DNA from: Solanum dulcamara
Taxonomy: Eukaryota; Streptophyta; Magnoliopsida; Solanales; Solanaceae
Length of the DNA stretch: 64,000 nt
Assembly: GCF_947179165.1 (NCBI RefSeq)
Contig: NC_077242.1
Coordinates: 1,674,001-1,738,000, forward strand
Reading direction: 5' to 3'
Shown: positions 32,201-42,954 of the stretch, in pieces
How positions within the stretch are numbered: the first letter of the stretch is position 1
Layout: each line of letters opens with the position of its first letter
Notes under the pieces: generated by a model
The model's input: only the letters and a program-made list of their open reading frames with translations
The model's database searches: none
What the model was told of the DNA's origin: nothing
Made by a program: the position numbers and the translations under genes

Positions 32201-33120
32201 GTTTCATTCGGCCATTTTACATACTCGTACATTCCATGTACTGACGTCATTTGGCCTGCATCATTTCATGATGCAGAGACAGGTACTAGAGATCATCAAC
32301 CGGCGCACAGTTGAAGATCTACCCACTCCCAGCTAGTTGGTGCGTCCTCCTAGTTTCCGGAGGATGCTGAGATCTTCCTTACAGCTTTGTTTTATTTTCT
32401 TTATTTTGATTGTTGGTAGCCATGGACTTGTCATTGGCACCTCCCAAATTGTTGATAGAGGCTTCATAGACTAGAGTGTGGGAATGTTTGATTGTTCTTT
32501 TGAGTAGTTCTATCAAAGCTGTTTATTGATTTGATAGTTGTTTGGCCTTCGGCCCTAAATTATGAATAGTATTCCTGTGATTGAGTTTTTCGCAGAGAGA
32601 ATGTAATTGAATGAAAGTGTAACTGGACCAGGTGGTTCGTTTGAAGGTCAGAAATGGCTTTCGAGTGCCGGTCACGCCTAGGGTACCCTCTCGGGGCGTG
32701 ACAACTGGTTCATAGGTGATGGTTGTTGGTTAGAGAAACTCCCAAATTGAGTGGATTGTGCATGATATGATTGGTTTGATTGAGATTGTAAATGATTGAG
32801 TCGAATGGCAAAACATTGCTAAATTCTAATTTGCATATTTGTTAAGTTGAGTCCTTTGAGTTTATTATTGAGCTGATTGAATACTTAGTTGATTGATTTG
32901 ATTGGTATTGTAGATGATTGAGTCGATTTGTAAAATATTTCTAAATTTTAATTTACGTGTCTATTGTGTTGAGTCCTTTGACTTTATTCATTAAGTATAT
33001 GATTGGATTGGATTGGATGGTATGTGATTGGATTGAATCGGATTGCATATGATTGGATTGGATCGGATTGTATATGATTGAATTGGATCAAATTAAATAT
33101 GATTGGATTGGATCGGATTG
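29252..33120 (+). mobile_element. Outer LTR, split by a nested LTR and truncated at 3' end
   Basis: It starts TGTAACACCCC at 29252. Its first 964 bp run to 30215, and it resumes after the nested LTR at 32704 with TTCATAGGTGATGG, continuing through TTGAGTCCTTTGAG and GATTGGAT-rich sequence until about 33120. There it joins H2A-unit sequence (CACATTTAACGTC) instead of reaching a CGTGACA end. It carries a different GC-rich hairpin from the nested one: arms AAGTCCGCGA (29628-29637) and TCGCGGACTT (29648-29657). The 5' flank 29145-29250 matches 27955-28055, so it landed in another copy of the H2A unit. Confidence 0.75.
30216..32703 (+). mobile_element. Solo LTR nested in the outer LTR, with 5-bp target duplication
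   Basis: A 2488-bp LTR beginning TGTAACACCCC and ending GGGCGTGACA, with TG..CA ends. The target duplication ACTGG is at 30211-30215 and 32704-32708. The interrupted host sequence (TCACTGG then TTCATA) corresponds to an uninterrupted TCACTGGCTCATAAGTG inside the nested LTR itself near 31993, which fixes the insertion point. No internal region remains, so it is a solo LTR formed by recombination. It contains GC-rich palindromes near 30644, 30770 and 30891, and a CT-rich leader near 31025-31090. Confidence 0.9.
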
Positions 33121-33990
33121 TTAACACATTTAACGTCTTTTAAGGATTATGATGAATTTAATTTATTTCCAAAAAGGGAAAAGAGTTATGATGAATTCAA
33201 TCTGTTGCCAAAAAAGAAAGGATTATGATGAGTTTGAATTTGGATTTGAACAAAAGACTTTTTACAGATGATTTTACCCTTGATATTTGGCTTAATAGCC
33301 CATTTATGAGCATATTTGTTTAGACACTGCAATTATTATTTGTTTCAATTGAATACTTAAACATATGATAAAATATTTATTTTGGATACCTTCAATTTAA
33401 ATTTTGAAAGTTATTTTTGCGCATTATTTTAAATATTTATCACGTAGATAAGTTAATCATTTAAAATATATCACTTACTAAAAAAAAGTTCTACGGCACA
33501 CTAAGATTAATTTGTATGACGTATATGAAAAGAGGTGACATTTTTTAAGTACATAACGTATCTACGCCATGGGAATTGAGAATAAGGACACAAAAACTAT
33601 TAAAATTTGAATTGAAGGAGTTTAATCACCTTATCATATATTCAGGTATTTAATTGAAACAAATAATAATTTAAGTGTCTAAATGGAATTTGCTAACAAG
33701 TTTAAGGATTATCTATGTATTACGCTTTAACTTTTTCTAACATTATGTTATTGCCTATTAAGAAAAAAGAGGATGAAAAAAAATGACCGTTTGACCACAA
33801 TTTTCACTCCCATTCATCAACACAACTTCAATCTTCAAGTATCATTTTCAAATAAAAATGAATACTACTTTTATATTTTTATAATTTTCTTCTCCAAACA
33901 TCCGCTGCTAATAATTTTGTTTAATTCCTTTTCAAACATTTTCTATATTTCACTAAATTTGTTCACATATCGGGAAATTGTTCAAGTCTC
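33121..33990. repeat. Partial H2A unit without a histone gene
   Basis: 33121-33755 matches 15345-16000 and 24395-25040 in direct orientation (minisatellite plus MITE). 33756-33985 then matches 16085-16300 in reverse orientation. No H2A coding sequence follows. It is a fifth, incomplete copy of the unit, fused to the truncated LTR at about 33120. Confidence 0.75.
33290..33725. mobile_element. Fold-back MITE, copy C
   Basis: Starts GCTTAATA and ends TATTACGC (one change from copies A and B), within the partial H2A unit. Confidence 0.6.
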
Positions 33991-34148
33991 ACAATGCTAA
34001 TACTATCCAAAATGTCGTAATAAAAATATCAAATCATTTTGGCATAATATATAAATATGACGGTATGATCCTTAACTTGATTTCAGCTGACAACTATTTA
34101 AAAGTCAATGCATTTTTTGAATAACAATTTTCTAACAAAAATGGTTGG

Positions 34149-34420
34149 CATAATACATAAATATGTCATTAAGCTTGGCTTCAGCTAACATCTATGCCCT
34201 CCAACTTGGGGTGTATAAGTAGGCACTTAAACTTGTATAAAATTAAACAAGTAGACACATATATCCTACGTAGCATAACGTGTAGGACGCCATATAGGAT
34301 ACAAATTTGTCATGTAGGATGTCATGTAGGACGAATATGTCTATTTGTTCAAGTTTTGAATAGTTAAAGTACTTACTTGTGCATTAGTAAAGTTAGAAGT
34401 CATATATGAATATTCCTACT
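34149..34420. mobile_element. Fold-back MITE (second copy, with an extra end at 34045)
   Basis: The same family as 23184-23482: TAATACATAAATATGTCATT at the left, GTAGACAC and its complement inside, AAGTTAGAAGTCATATATG at the right. A further left end (GGCATAATATATAAATATG) lies at 34040-34100, so one element may have landed next to or inside another. Confidence 0.6.
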
Positions 34421-34939
34421 TGAAATTTACTATATGCATGATATTAATGATGATACCATACATAAATATCTTAATATGTTATTTTTACATAATATATTTC
34501 ATATAAGACATTATCACAATATTTGAATATTTTACGATGAGTATGCCGCTATAATAAATACAACTGTTGTTATATTTAGAATATTGTTATAGAGAATAAA
34601 ATATATCATGAAAAATTAATTCTGGCAAAAATCAAACCGTTGCAATAAAATATTATTATAATAAATGACTGTTATAATGAGATTTGACTGTACAACAATT
34701 TCTAAAATCTATGATCAAATACCTATTTAATGTCTGATTGAGCTATTTATAATTTACTATTCATTGGGTAAACTCAAATAAATTTTTTTAAAAAAACTAT
34801 AGTAATTTTTTAAGCAGTGAAAGAATAAGCAGCTACCTGGTGACAATTCTAATATTTTATTAGGGGAACTGAAATAAATCTCATTATTTAGGGAGCTAAT
34901 TGCTTAGATATAATTTATTTTACAATATTATGTATCTTA

Positions 34940-35262
34940 TCATGTGTTTGTGTGCCCAGATACATTCAGATATATTTGTGCATTCAGATACATTCAAATA
35001 AGTCCAGAGACAATCAGATACATTTCAGATGCATTGTATTTAAGTGGATTCGCATGTATCTAGGGTACATAACGAATCTTGATCACCTCACTCGCTTCTC
35101 TCCCATCTCACTCGTCACTCATGCATCTGGATACATATGAATCTCGCTCGCTTTCCTCCCGAATATCGCTCGCCTCTCTCCCTATTTTAGTGTATCTGGT
35201 AGCAGAAATACATGTATCTGGTAAGAAACTCTTAATTAGTGGTAAGATAAGTAATATTTTAA
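34940..35262. repeat. Interspersed repeat rich in GATACATT and CTCGCTCGC motifs
   Basis: Repeated TCAGATACATT and GTATCTGG strings surround a pyrimidine-rich centre (CTCACTCGCTTCTCTCCC, CTCGCTCGCTTTCCTCCC, CGCTCGCCTCTCTCCC). I recall similar sequence as dispersed in Solanaceae genomes, but the family and exact ends are uncertain. Confidence 0.45.
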
Positions 35263-35268
35263 AATATA

Positions 35269-35269
35269 G

Positions 35270-35306
<37 letters not shown>
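35269..35306. repeat. (TAA)n microsatellite
   Basis: About twelve uninterrupted TAA/AAT units. Confidence 0.9.
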
Positions 35307-35309
<3 letters not shown>

Positions 35310-35839
35310 TGATAATTGTTATAAAATATTCTATATCTGAACAAATTTTAACGGAGAGAATAAGGAAACGGAAGGGAAACAGAGAAAGGGAAAACAAAGA
35401 AGAAATATAACGAAGCAGAAATTTTTTTTCTCTACATCCGTTCATGCCAATATGACATGTTTATATAGGAGTAATTTAGTGGGATGCCCACTTTCAGTGG
35501 GCCCCACTTCATTTAAAAACATAAGTGGACATTCCATTTACTTAACAATAATGAAGTATTTGTAATTATGTAATTTTTCCATATTTTTACAATTGGACTT
35601 TGGGTTGTATTTTGTAGGCCCAACTACTAAAATCTAAAGTAGCCCAAATAGAAAAACGGGCCGAGACTTGATTAGTAGGAATTATTTTGCGAAAAGACAT
35701 TTATACCCCTTAAAGTAAACTATTTATTCTTAAATGATTCATTATTTTCATACCCCTTTTTATTGTAAAATGACATACATCTATTTTTATTCGCGCGCTA
35801 ACATCGTGCTAACGTTAGTGCCCACTATTTTTTCCTCTC

Positions 35840-36460
35840 TGATACCATCACAATATATTACAGTATATGAATATACTTTGATGGTATCAAAGAGTTACGG
35901 AGCAGTGTCTTTATTGAAGGACTATTTCTTCATCCTTGATACCATCAAAGTACAATATACTCTGGTGGTATCAAAGAGTAACTGAGCAGTGTTTTTATTA
36001 AGGTTTGCTTCAATCCTTCGATCGAGCTAGTCTATGGGCATCACACACTAACTCCTTCTTTTCATGAGATTACTCAATCATCCATGATATCATTGAGGTA
36101 TATCTACATACAATTATTGTATCACTGAGATATGTTTCAATATTCAATATTTTAATTTTAAAACGGTTAAAAGGAGTCATAATTTAGATATAATTTTTTT
36201 TAATTTGCAAAAAAGGAAAAAAAATTATAAAAATATATTTTCTGCTAGTTTAGAATTTAATAAATAAGATTGTAACTTTAATAATTTTCTCTTAATTGTT
36301 TTTTGTTTATTTTATTTTAAAAAAAACTCAATCCTATATGATATTAATATGGAATCAATATACCGACGGAGTATCACATTGGGATTAAGCTCAATCTTAT
36401 ATGACACAGATATGGAATTAATATACTGATAGAGTATCATAGAGGATTAATTCATAGTTG
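35840..36460. repeat. Paired modules with GATACCATCA / TGATGGTATC palindromes
   Basis: GATACCATCA occurs at about 35841 and 35938, and its complement TGATGGTATC at about 35880 and 35962, each followed by AAAGAGT(T)A and GAGCAGTGT. Further right, TATATGA..GATATGGAAT(C/T)AATATA with GAGTATCA occurs twice (36336 and 36391). There is no coding sequence; the region may be an old fold-back element. Confidence 0.5.
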
Positions 36461-38012
36461 TGATGTTGATGTCATGCCGACATCATGCGCGGAATAAGAA
36501 AGGAGAAAGTGGGGTAAGCGGATAAATAATTTGAGCGCTGGTCTATTAAACTTAAATAGATTGAATTGAGTCCATATTTTTATAAATAATTTCATAATTT
36601 GGTCCATTTTATGTAGTTTTATACACTGCAATCTACTTGGATGACATAAAAATTAAAAACCTCACTCAGATATCCTTTTCTTTAGAGTATATAACGAGGT
36701 TTTCATGTTCAGTTCTATACACGTTTTCTTTCTGTAGATTTACATTTTTACTGTCAAACTTACCACTAATGTTGGTAAAGAACTTGGTCTTCGCATGCTT
36801 AAGCATCACTCCAAAAGTTAAACACTATCATTAAATGATTTACGAGGAAAAAATATATAATTCTTTTTTAACACTAACTAAAAAAAATGTATTATATTAA
36901 TTGGGACAAAAAAATTTACTTTCGTCGTCCAAAATATGTCACTTTAGCTTATATCCTGCAAAGAGGGACCTAAATGAAAAGTTTGCATAGAAAATGGGGT
37001 TCAAATGTAATGATAAGCTCTTCTTTTAATTTTGAAGCTATTTCTATATTTGTCTTTGGAATTCGAAGCTAATTATTGCTTTCCCGCATCTCGGAAATTA
37101 ATGGAGATACAATAGTCCAAAATAAAATAAAGTTATTATAATTTATTGCACCTAAAGAGAAAAGGTACAACATTCTATAGCACAGTGACATTAATCTATC
37201 CAGATTTGTGCTTGGGAATTTCAAGTGATCGAACATCAAAAAAAAAATTATATTCTTTTTTGAAAAATTAGATTGGTTCATACAAGTTACAACTGTTAAA
37301 TTAATGATGTTTGCACTGTGATAATTTATCATATATCATTTAATTAGTTTTACGTTAGCTATCGACCTACTACAATCCTCACTTTCTTATGAATTTGACA
37401 TTAATAATATGAGCCAACTTACGCATGCAACATTATTCATATTATTACTAATTACGTATCTATTTGTGAATTCCAAATTTAATATAAATATATATATATA
37501 TATCATAAAATATATATATAGGGAGAAAAAATATATAAAATATGTATATATAATTTTGGAAATTAATATTTTATCTAATCTAAAAATTATATATTTTGCT
37601 CGAATTTATTTTAAAACTATCTATTTGCATTAAATTGTCAAAAATATTTTAAAATAAAATCGACAAGGATACTAACAATAAAACTGTTGGGCTTGTAATG
37701 TTGGTTTACTTTTAGCTTTAACCTGCAACAATGGACATAACAAGAGAGCTTACCATTAACATGAAAATTAGTTGTTGGATTCATTAAAATAGGAAAATAA
37801 AATAAAATCATTGAGACTTGTGATATTATTAATTACCGTACTTGTTATTTTTTTCATTTATGATATAGTAATATCATTTAATTCAAATGTGATTCTCATT
37901 CAATTCAAAAATATGAGGTGAGGTGAGTGAGACTGTGACTCTTCAAGTGTCAGAGTGAATTTTCAATTTTTAGCCTGTCTATTCTGAATCTTTGTACTCT
38001 CTGTGTGCACCT
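36460..38012. other. Intergenic, AT-rich
   Basis: No gene is supported. TATATA runs at 37490-37560 and simple AT-rich sequence; the short open frames here have no recognisable content. Confidence 0.5.
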
Positions 38013-38206
38013 TTGTTTTTTTTTTTTTTGTTTTTCATTTAGTGCTCAAAATTTATATTAAAATTCTGATTAAATTTGAATCCTACGTGTTACAGGACTC
38101 ATTCGAAAAGTAAAGTTTTTAATAAGATTTTCTTTATATATAAAGCTCAAACTCAAGACTTATGATTAAAGATAAAATAATTTCACCACCGTTGTATCAC
38201 ACCTCA
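38013..38206 (-). mobile_element. Decayed SINE of the 19796-19975 family
   Basis: A T-run at 38018-38033 is followed by strings in the same order as the SINE at 19796-19975 (GGACTCATTC, GCTCAAACTC, TCACCACCGTTGTATCACACC), at lower identity. No target duplication is seen. Confidence 0.45.
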
Positions 38207-38732
38207 TATTGGGACCTTTATTTATGTTACTATCATTCATTAATATCATCGAACCAAATTTTTAAATCAATAGTAATACATAAACATAAATTTAAATTTA
38301 ATCTTCGCTAATAAAATAAACACTCAAATTTCGAGAGCACATATTTATATATTTTAACTTAATATCAATGGATAATTAAATATTTTAATTTATTTTTATT
38401 GTATTTTGTGAATATTTAATATTGATGTAACATATAAATTTTAAAATTATATAGATGATTATTTTATAAATTAAATCGATAGAGTGAAAATAAATTATAT
38501 AGTCTATATATATATCCATGTTCAAAATTGATATGTCTACTTGCAATCTCATACTAAATTTGAGCAACTGTTTATCTATTATGTCAATTTTTAAAAGCCT
38601 GTTATGTTTCTTGTCTTGTTCCTTTAATAATAATAACCCAATAGATTCTTGTTTTTTCATTAAATTGACAATATCCTCTTCCTTCTTGTTTGCCTCTAAG
38701 CTTTTTCTACTTCTTCTTCATGGGTTTCTAAT

Positions 38733-39110
38733 TAGATTTTCTGGGGTGACTTTAATTTTTGAAAAGTTTTTATTTTTCTGATATATTCAATGTTCTTTTG
38801 GGGTTGTCTTCTTGAGGTTATTGGGTGTTCACTTTTGTTTTCTGATAGCTGAAAAAGAGGGATTTTCATAAGGGATAATGTTAGCCAAGAATACAAAATC
38901 TTCTTGACTAGCTTTTTTGGGTTTTTAGTGAGGATTTTCTTGATTGACTTTAATTTGCATAAAGTTTCAATCTTTTCAAGGCATTTTGAAGGATGCTGTG
39001 TGGGTTTGTTTTCTGAGAGCTAAAAAGGAGCATTTTTTCATAAGGGATAATTTCAGCCAAGAATAGAAAAAAATCTTGTTGACTAAATTTTTGGGTTTCA
39101 TGGAGGTAGA
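38733..39110 (+). repeat. Tandem duplication of about 175 bp in the zinc-finger gene's leader
   Basis: TCATAAGGGATAAT(G/T)T(T/C)AGCC occurs at 38866 and 39041, in matching surroundings (CTGA(T/G)AGCT, TTTTGGGTTT), so the region upstream of the ATG at 39226 is two diverged direct copies. It is likely 5' untranslated or promoter DNA. Confidence 0.65.
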
Positions 39111-39225
39111 AAAAGATGATAACTTTAGGAAAAGTTCATTTCTTTTAGAAAGTTATCTGACTATAAGTATAGGAAAAGTTACATTTTTGAGTATATTGAA
39201 GGTTTGAAAAGATAGATTCTTGAAA

Positions 39226-41236
39226 ATGGGGGAGAAGAAGAATATGCCAGCAGTTTGGTTTTCTTTAAAGAGATCTTTGCATTGTAAATCAGAGCCATCA
39301 GATGTTCATGACCCAAAAACAAGAAAACAGCTAAGCACAATTTTGACTAGAAAAGGAGGAGGAGGAGGAGGAAGGTCTGGTTGTTCCAGGTCTATAGCAA
39401 ATCTCAAAGATGTAATACATGGAAGTAAAAGACATTTGGATAAACCCCCAAGTTGTAGTCCAAGATCTATTGGTAGTAGTGAGTTTCTTAATCCAATAAC
39501 TCATGAAGTTATTCTGAGTAATTCAAGATGTGAGCTGAAAATCACTAGTTTTAATGGATTTCAAGAAAGTGCTAATGGGGGTGGGGGTGGGGGTGGGGTG
39601 AGTACTAATGGTGGTTCAACTTTTGTGGGTACTTTAAGGCCTGGTACCCCAGGTCCAGGAGGGAACCCTACAATGCATTATTTCAATTCTGGTTGTAGGA
39701 ACACAGTGGGAACACCTACAAGGAGGAGTGCATCTTTTCTTGTTGATAAAGAAGGACATACTAGTAGTTTTCCTTGTAAAACTAGGCATTCACTTGATAA
39801 TGATGTTAATGGAACTTTTTCTGGGTTCACATGTCATAAGTGTGGAGAACAATTTGGGAAATGCGAAGCTCTTGAAGCACATCATCTTTCTAAGCATGCT
39901 GGTAAAAATCTTGTTTTTTCATCATTCCTGTTCCTAAATCCATGTTTTATTGCTTACGCTATAGCTTATTTCCTTTTTCATTCTCTGTCTGAAAAAAGTA
40001 CTACTTTTTAAAAATAAAAAATAAAAAAACTGGGGGTAGGGAAAGTGGAAACGGATAGGGGATTGATTAGAGGGCGAAAAATCGAACTCGCACTAAAATA
40101 AGGTGAATGTTTAGATAACCTATCGGAAAAAAGTGATGTACTTGCTTTGCTTTCTGTTCTTGTTTCCCCCCTTTTTTCCTTATGAGTCTGTGTAGCCTAC
40201 ATCACAAGATTGTACATTTGCAGCTTCAAAGCCCCCATTCCCTAGGAATTGGAACTTCTTGTCTATCTCTCTAGTGTTAGAAAGATTGTCCTTTCTCAGT
40301 CAAATTGTTTGAAATTTGCGTCAAGATGAGATAGTATCAGTAATTTCTGCCTAAATTGATTGGCTTTGATGGATTGGTGGTGTAGGGAGGGAGGGAAAAG
40401 AAATCATAAAATTTTAACTGTGAAATTCTCTGTGCATTACACTGCACTATGTTTGGACGTGCTCACCTAGGTGTGTTGCTCCCAATTTACTTGGGATTGA
40501 GACGTAGTAGTTGTTGTTGTCGTTATTGTATTCATTTTCTGTACTTGTTGATTTAATGGTTTTGAAAGGCTTCTTATCTTGTTGCTTTTTGCTCAAATGG
40601 ACAGTGAGTGAACTTTTGGAGGGTGATTCTTCAAGGAAGATAGTAGAAATAATCTGTCGCTCAAGCTGGTTAAAATCCGAGAGCCAAGTTGGACGGATTG
40701 AAAGGGTCTTGAAAGTTCACAACACACAAAAAACTCTAGCTCGGTTTGAAGAATATAGGGAGATGGTGAAGAGCAAAGCAAGTAAGCTCCCTAAGAAACA
40801 TCCTCGATGTATAGCTGATGGCAATGAGCTTTTAAGGTTCTATGGAACTACTTTGGCGTGCGGCCTTGGCATGAACGGATCCTGCAGTCTCTGTATATCT
40901 GATAAATGCTGCGTCTGTCGAATTATCAGAAATGGATTCTCCACGAAGAAGGAACTTAAAGGTGGGATTGGCGTCTTCACCACTTCCACGAGTGGAAGTT
41001 CTTATGAATGTATTGAGATGAGTGAAGATGATCCATCCTTAAGAAAAGCGTTGATTGTCTGCAGAGTAGTTGCAGGTCGAGTGCATAGGCCATTAGAGAA
41101 CATTCAAGAAATGGCTGGCCAAACCGGGTTCGATTCTTTGGCAGGTAAGGTTGGCGTATACTCGAACATAGAGGAGCTTTACTTGCTTAATCCAAAGGCT
41201 CTTCTTCCTTGTTTTGTGGTAATCTGCAAAGCCTAA
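39226..41236 (+). CDS. C2H2 zinc-finger protein with C-terminal PARP-like fold
   Basis: Two exons, 39226-39901 and 40605-41236, with GT-AG borders (intron 703 bp); 435 residues. ATG 39226 is chosen over an upstream TTG in the same frame. The N-terminus is Gly/Ser-rich with two poly-Gly runs. One C2H2 finger lies at 203-224 (C203, C206, H219, H224: CHKCGEQF..LEAHHLSKH), split from the rest by the intron just after it. The C-terminal part (226-435, starting VSELLEGDSSRKIVEIICR) matches a conserved plant family (Arabidopsis At5g54630/At1g75710 type), whose end I recall as classed in the ADP-ribosylation superfamily: RFYGTT (304-308), GFS, GIGVFTT, ALIVCRVVAGRVHR, and YNIEELYLLNPKALLPCFVV-like ending. 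Its role is unknown; it is probably nuclear. Enzyme activity is doubtful (see findings). Confidence 0.88.
40445..40530 (+). mobile_element. SINE 3' end inside the zinc-finger gene intron
   Basis: CTCCCAATTTACTTGGGATT, GAGACGTAGTAG and TTGTTGTTG form the typical 3' end of a Solanaceae SINE ending in TTG repeats. Only the 3' part is recognisable. It lies about 75 bp before the splice acceptor at 40603-40604. Confidence 0.6.
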
Positions 41237-41876
41237 GCAAAAAAAATAAGACATGGTAGAATGTTTAAATTAGTAGTGAGATTTCGCTTCACGTACATGC
41301 TTTTCTTTTCGAAATGTTCTGCAGGAAGTTTTGGTTCTTGGAGTCCATATTCTTACTTCCTGCATATTTCTGTATCTGTTATTACCAAAATTTGGCCAAG
41401 CGAGATGATCCAAAAGTTTGATTGAAAGGTTCTTGTTGACTTTGTGGGGAGTGACTACCTTCTTTTTTTTCTAATCACCCCACCCCTCAGGATAATTAAT
41501 CGTATTTCCACTTGCTCTTCACCGTTACTCGAGCCCTCGATCTATTGGTTGATGATGTATTCAATTGCTTGAGCAAGCCTTACTTGTCTACTACCTTTTT
41601 CTATGTCTCTGACAATTTTTGGTTGAGTTCATACATGTATGATGCATAGGTGTAACAGAATGCAGTTTATTGTACATAGTAATATAGACAACTATAGATT
41701 TGGGACCATTTCAGCTTTTAGAATGAATCCTTGATCTAAAATTGGACTAGACTCTTGTGACTTCAAAAACAACAAATGGTTGCATAGGCTTTAGAAGTTT
41801 GTAAACTACGCTTCTGGCACCTATGTTGCTATGTCGTTAGATCGTGCATTTTTGGAGGATCCGACATAGGTGTCAG

Positions 41877-42249
41877 TAGGGTTGTGTATCGTCGGTCCGG
41901 TTCGATTTTGAATTTTATGGGTTATCAATTTGTGGACATGTCAATTCGTTATAGAACTGTTGAAGATATTGGTTTATCGGTTATTGATTTTTATCAGTTT
42001 GGTTATCGGTTTAACGGTTAAGATTTGACACAAAAAATTCATTGAAAATCTTTTAAAAACAAGGTGACAAACTAAATGAGCGATGCACATGAGTTGATAG
42101 ATTGCATCTTGTTAGAAAACAAACATTATCATATCGTAGAATAATTGAGAATTTGAGATAACCTGGAATAAAAGTATGAAAGTAAACTCTTAAGTCAAGG
42201 ACTTTTTCGATTTTGGTTATCGATTTCGATTCGATTTTGAATAGCCCTA
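41877..42249. mobile_element. hAT-type MITE with 8-bp target duplication
   Basis: Ends TAGGGTTGTG and ATAGCCCTA give inverted repeats TAGGG..CCCTA, with related inner sequence (CGGTTCGATTTTGAA against TTCGATTCGATTTTGAA). Flanks GGTGTCAG (41869-41876) and GGTGTTAG (42250-42257) are an 8-bp duplication with one change, typical of hAT elements. It has no coding capacity. Confidence 0.8.
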
Positions 42250-42954
42250 GGTGTTAGACTATGGTTTGACACTCAAATATGAAGTAACAACTACACATTA
42301 ATTTCAAGTTTTAGGGTCGGCTATAAAAATTCTTACTGTCCACTTCCACTAATACAACTATATAAACACCAATAAATTGTTCATTTTGATTGAGTTTGAA
42401 CATGATTTACACTTGAAGATCATTATTGATTTTCTAGTCGAGGGTCTATAGAAAATAAGTGCTCAACCTACAAAAATAGCGATAAGATTTGCGAACAAAT
42501 CACACGGAGTATGTTTTTGTTATATCATCAACTTAATGAAATCCACTTGCAGCAACCAAAATGTGGTCCTCGAGTTTATACTGTCATATGCTTTATAAAA
42601 TGCTAAAGGAAATAAATGAAGGAGATAATAAGTCATTGTCACTGTTTCTTTTGGCAGACTATATTATCTGTGTCTTATTAGAGCTATTAATGTTGCTGGA
42701 AAAATGTTGTGATCCTCTTTTCATTATTCTCTGCACATTTTTTTTCTTAATTTATCACTACTGGTGTTCAGAGAAACGAACAAGATTCATGAGACCCTAC
42801 TTTTTCCTCTTGCTTTTAATATGACCTGATAAAAGTGGTACCAAATTTCATTTTAGGTGATAAAATTTCTTTTTTCTAGTCTCTTTAGAAAGAAAAAAGT
42901 ACTATATTTCTGTATTTGTAAGCTCTTAAATTTTGAATTTTATTTTTTATACAA

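Noticed and set aside
35269..35306. Possible CRISPR-like or satellite array
   Set aside because: It is a plain (TAA)n microsatellite; no spaced repeats are present.
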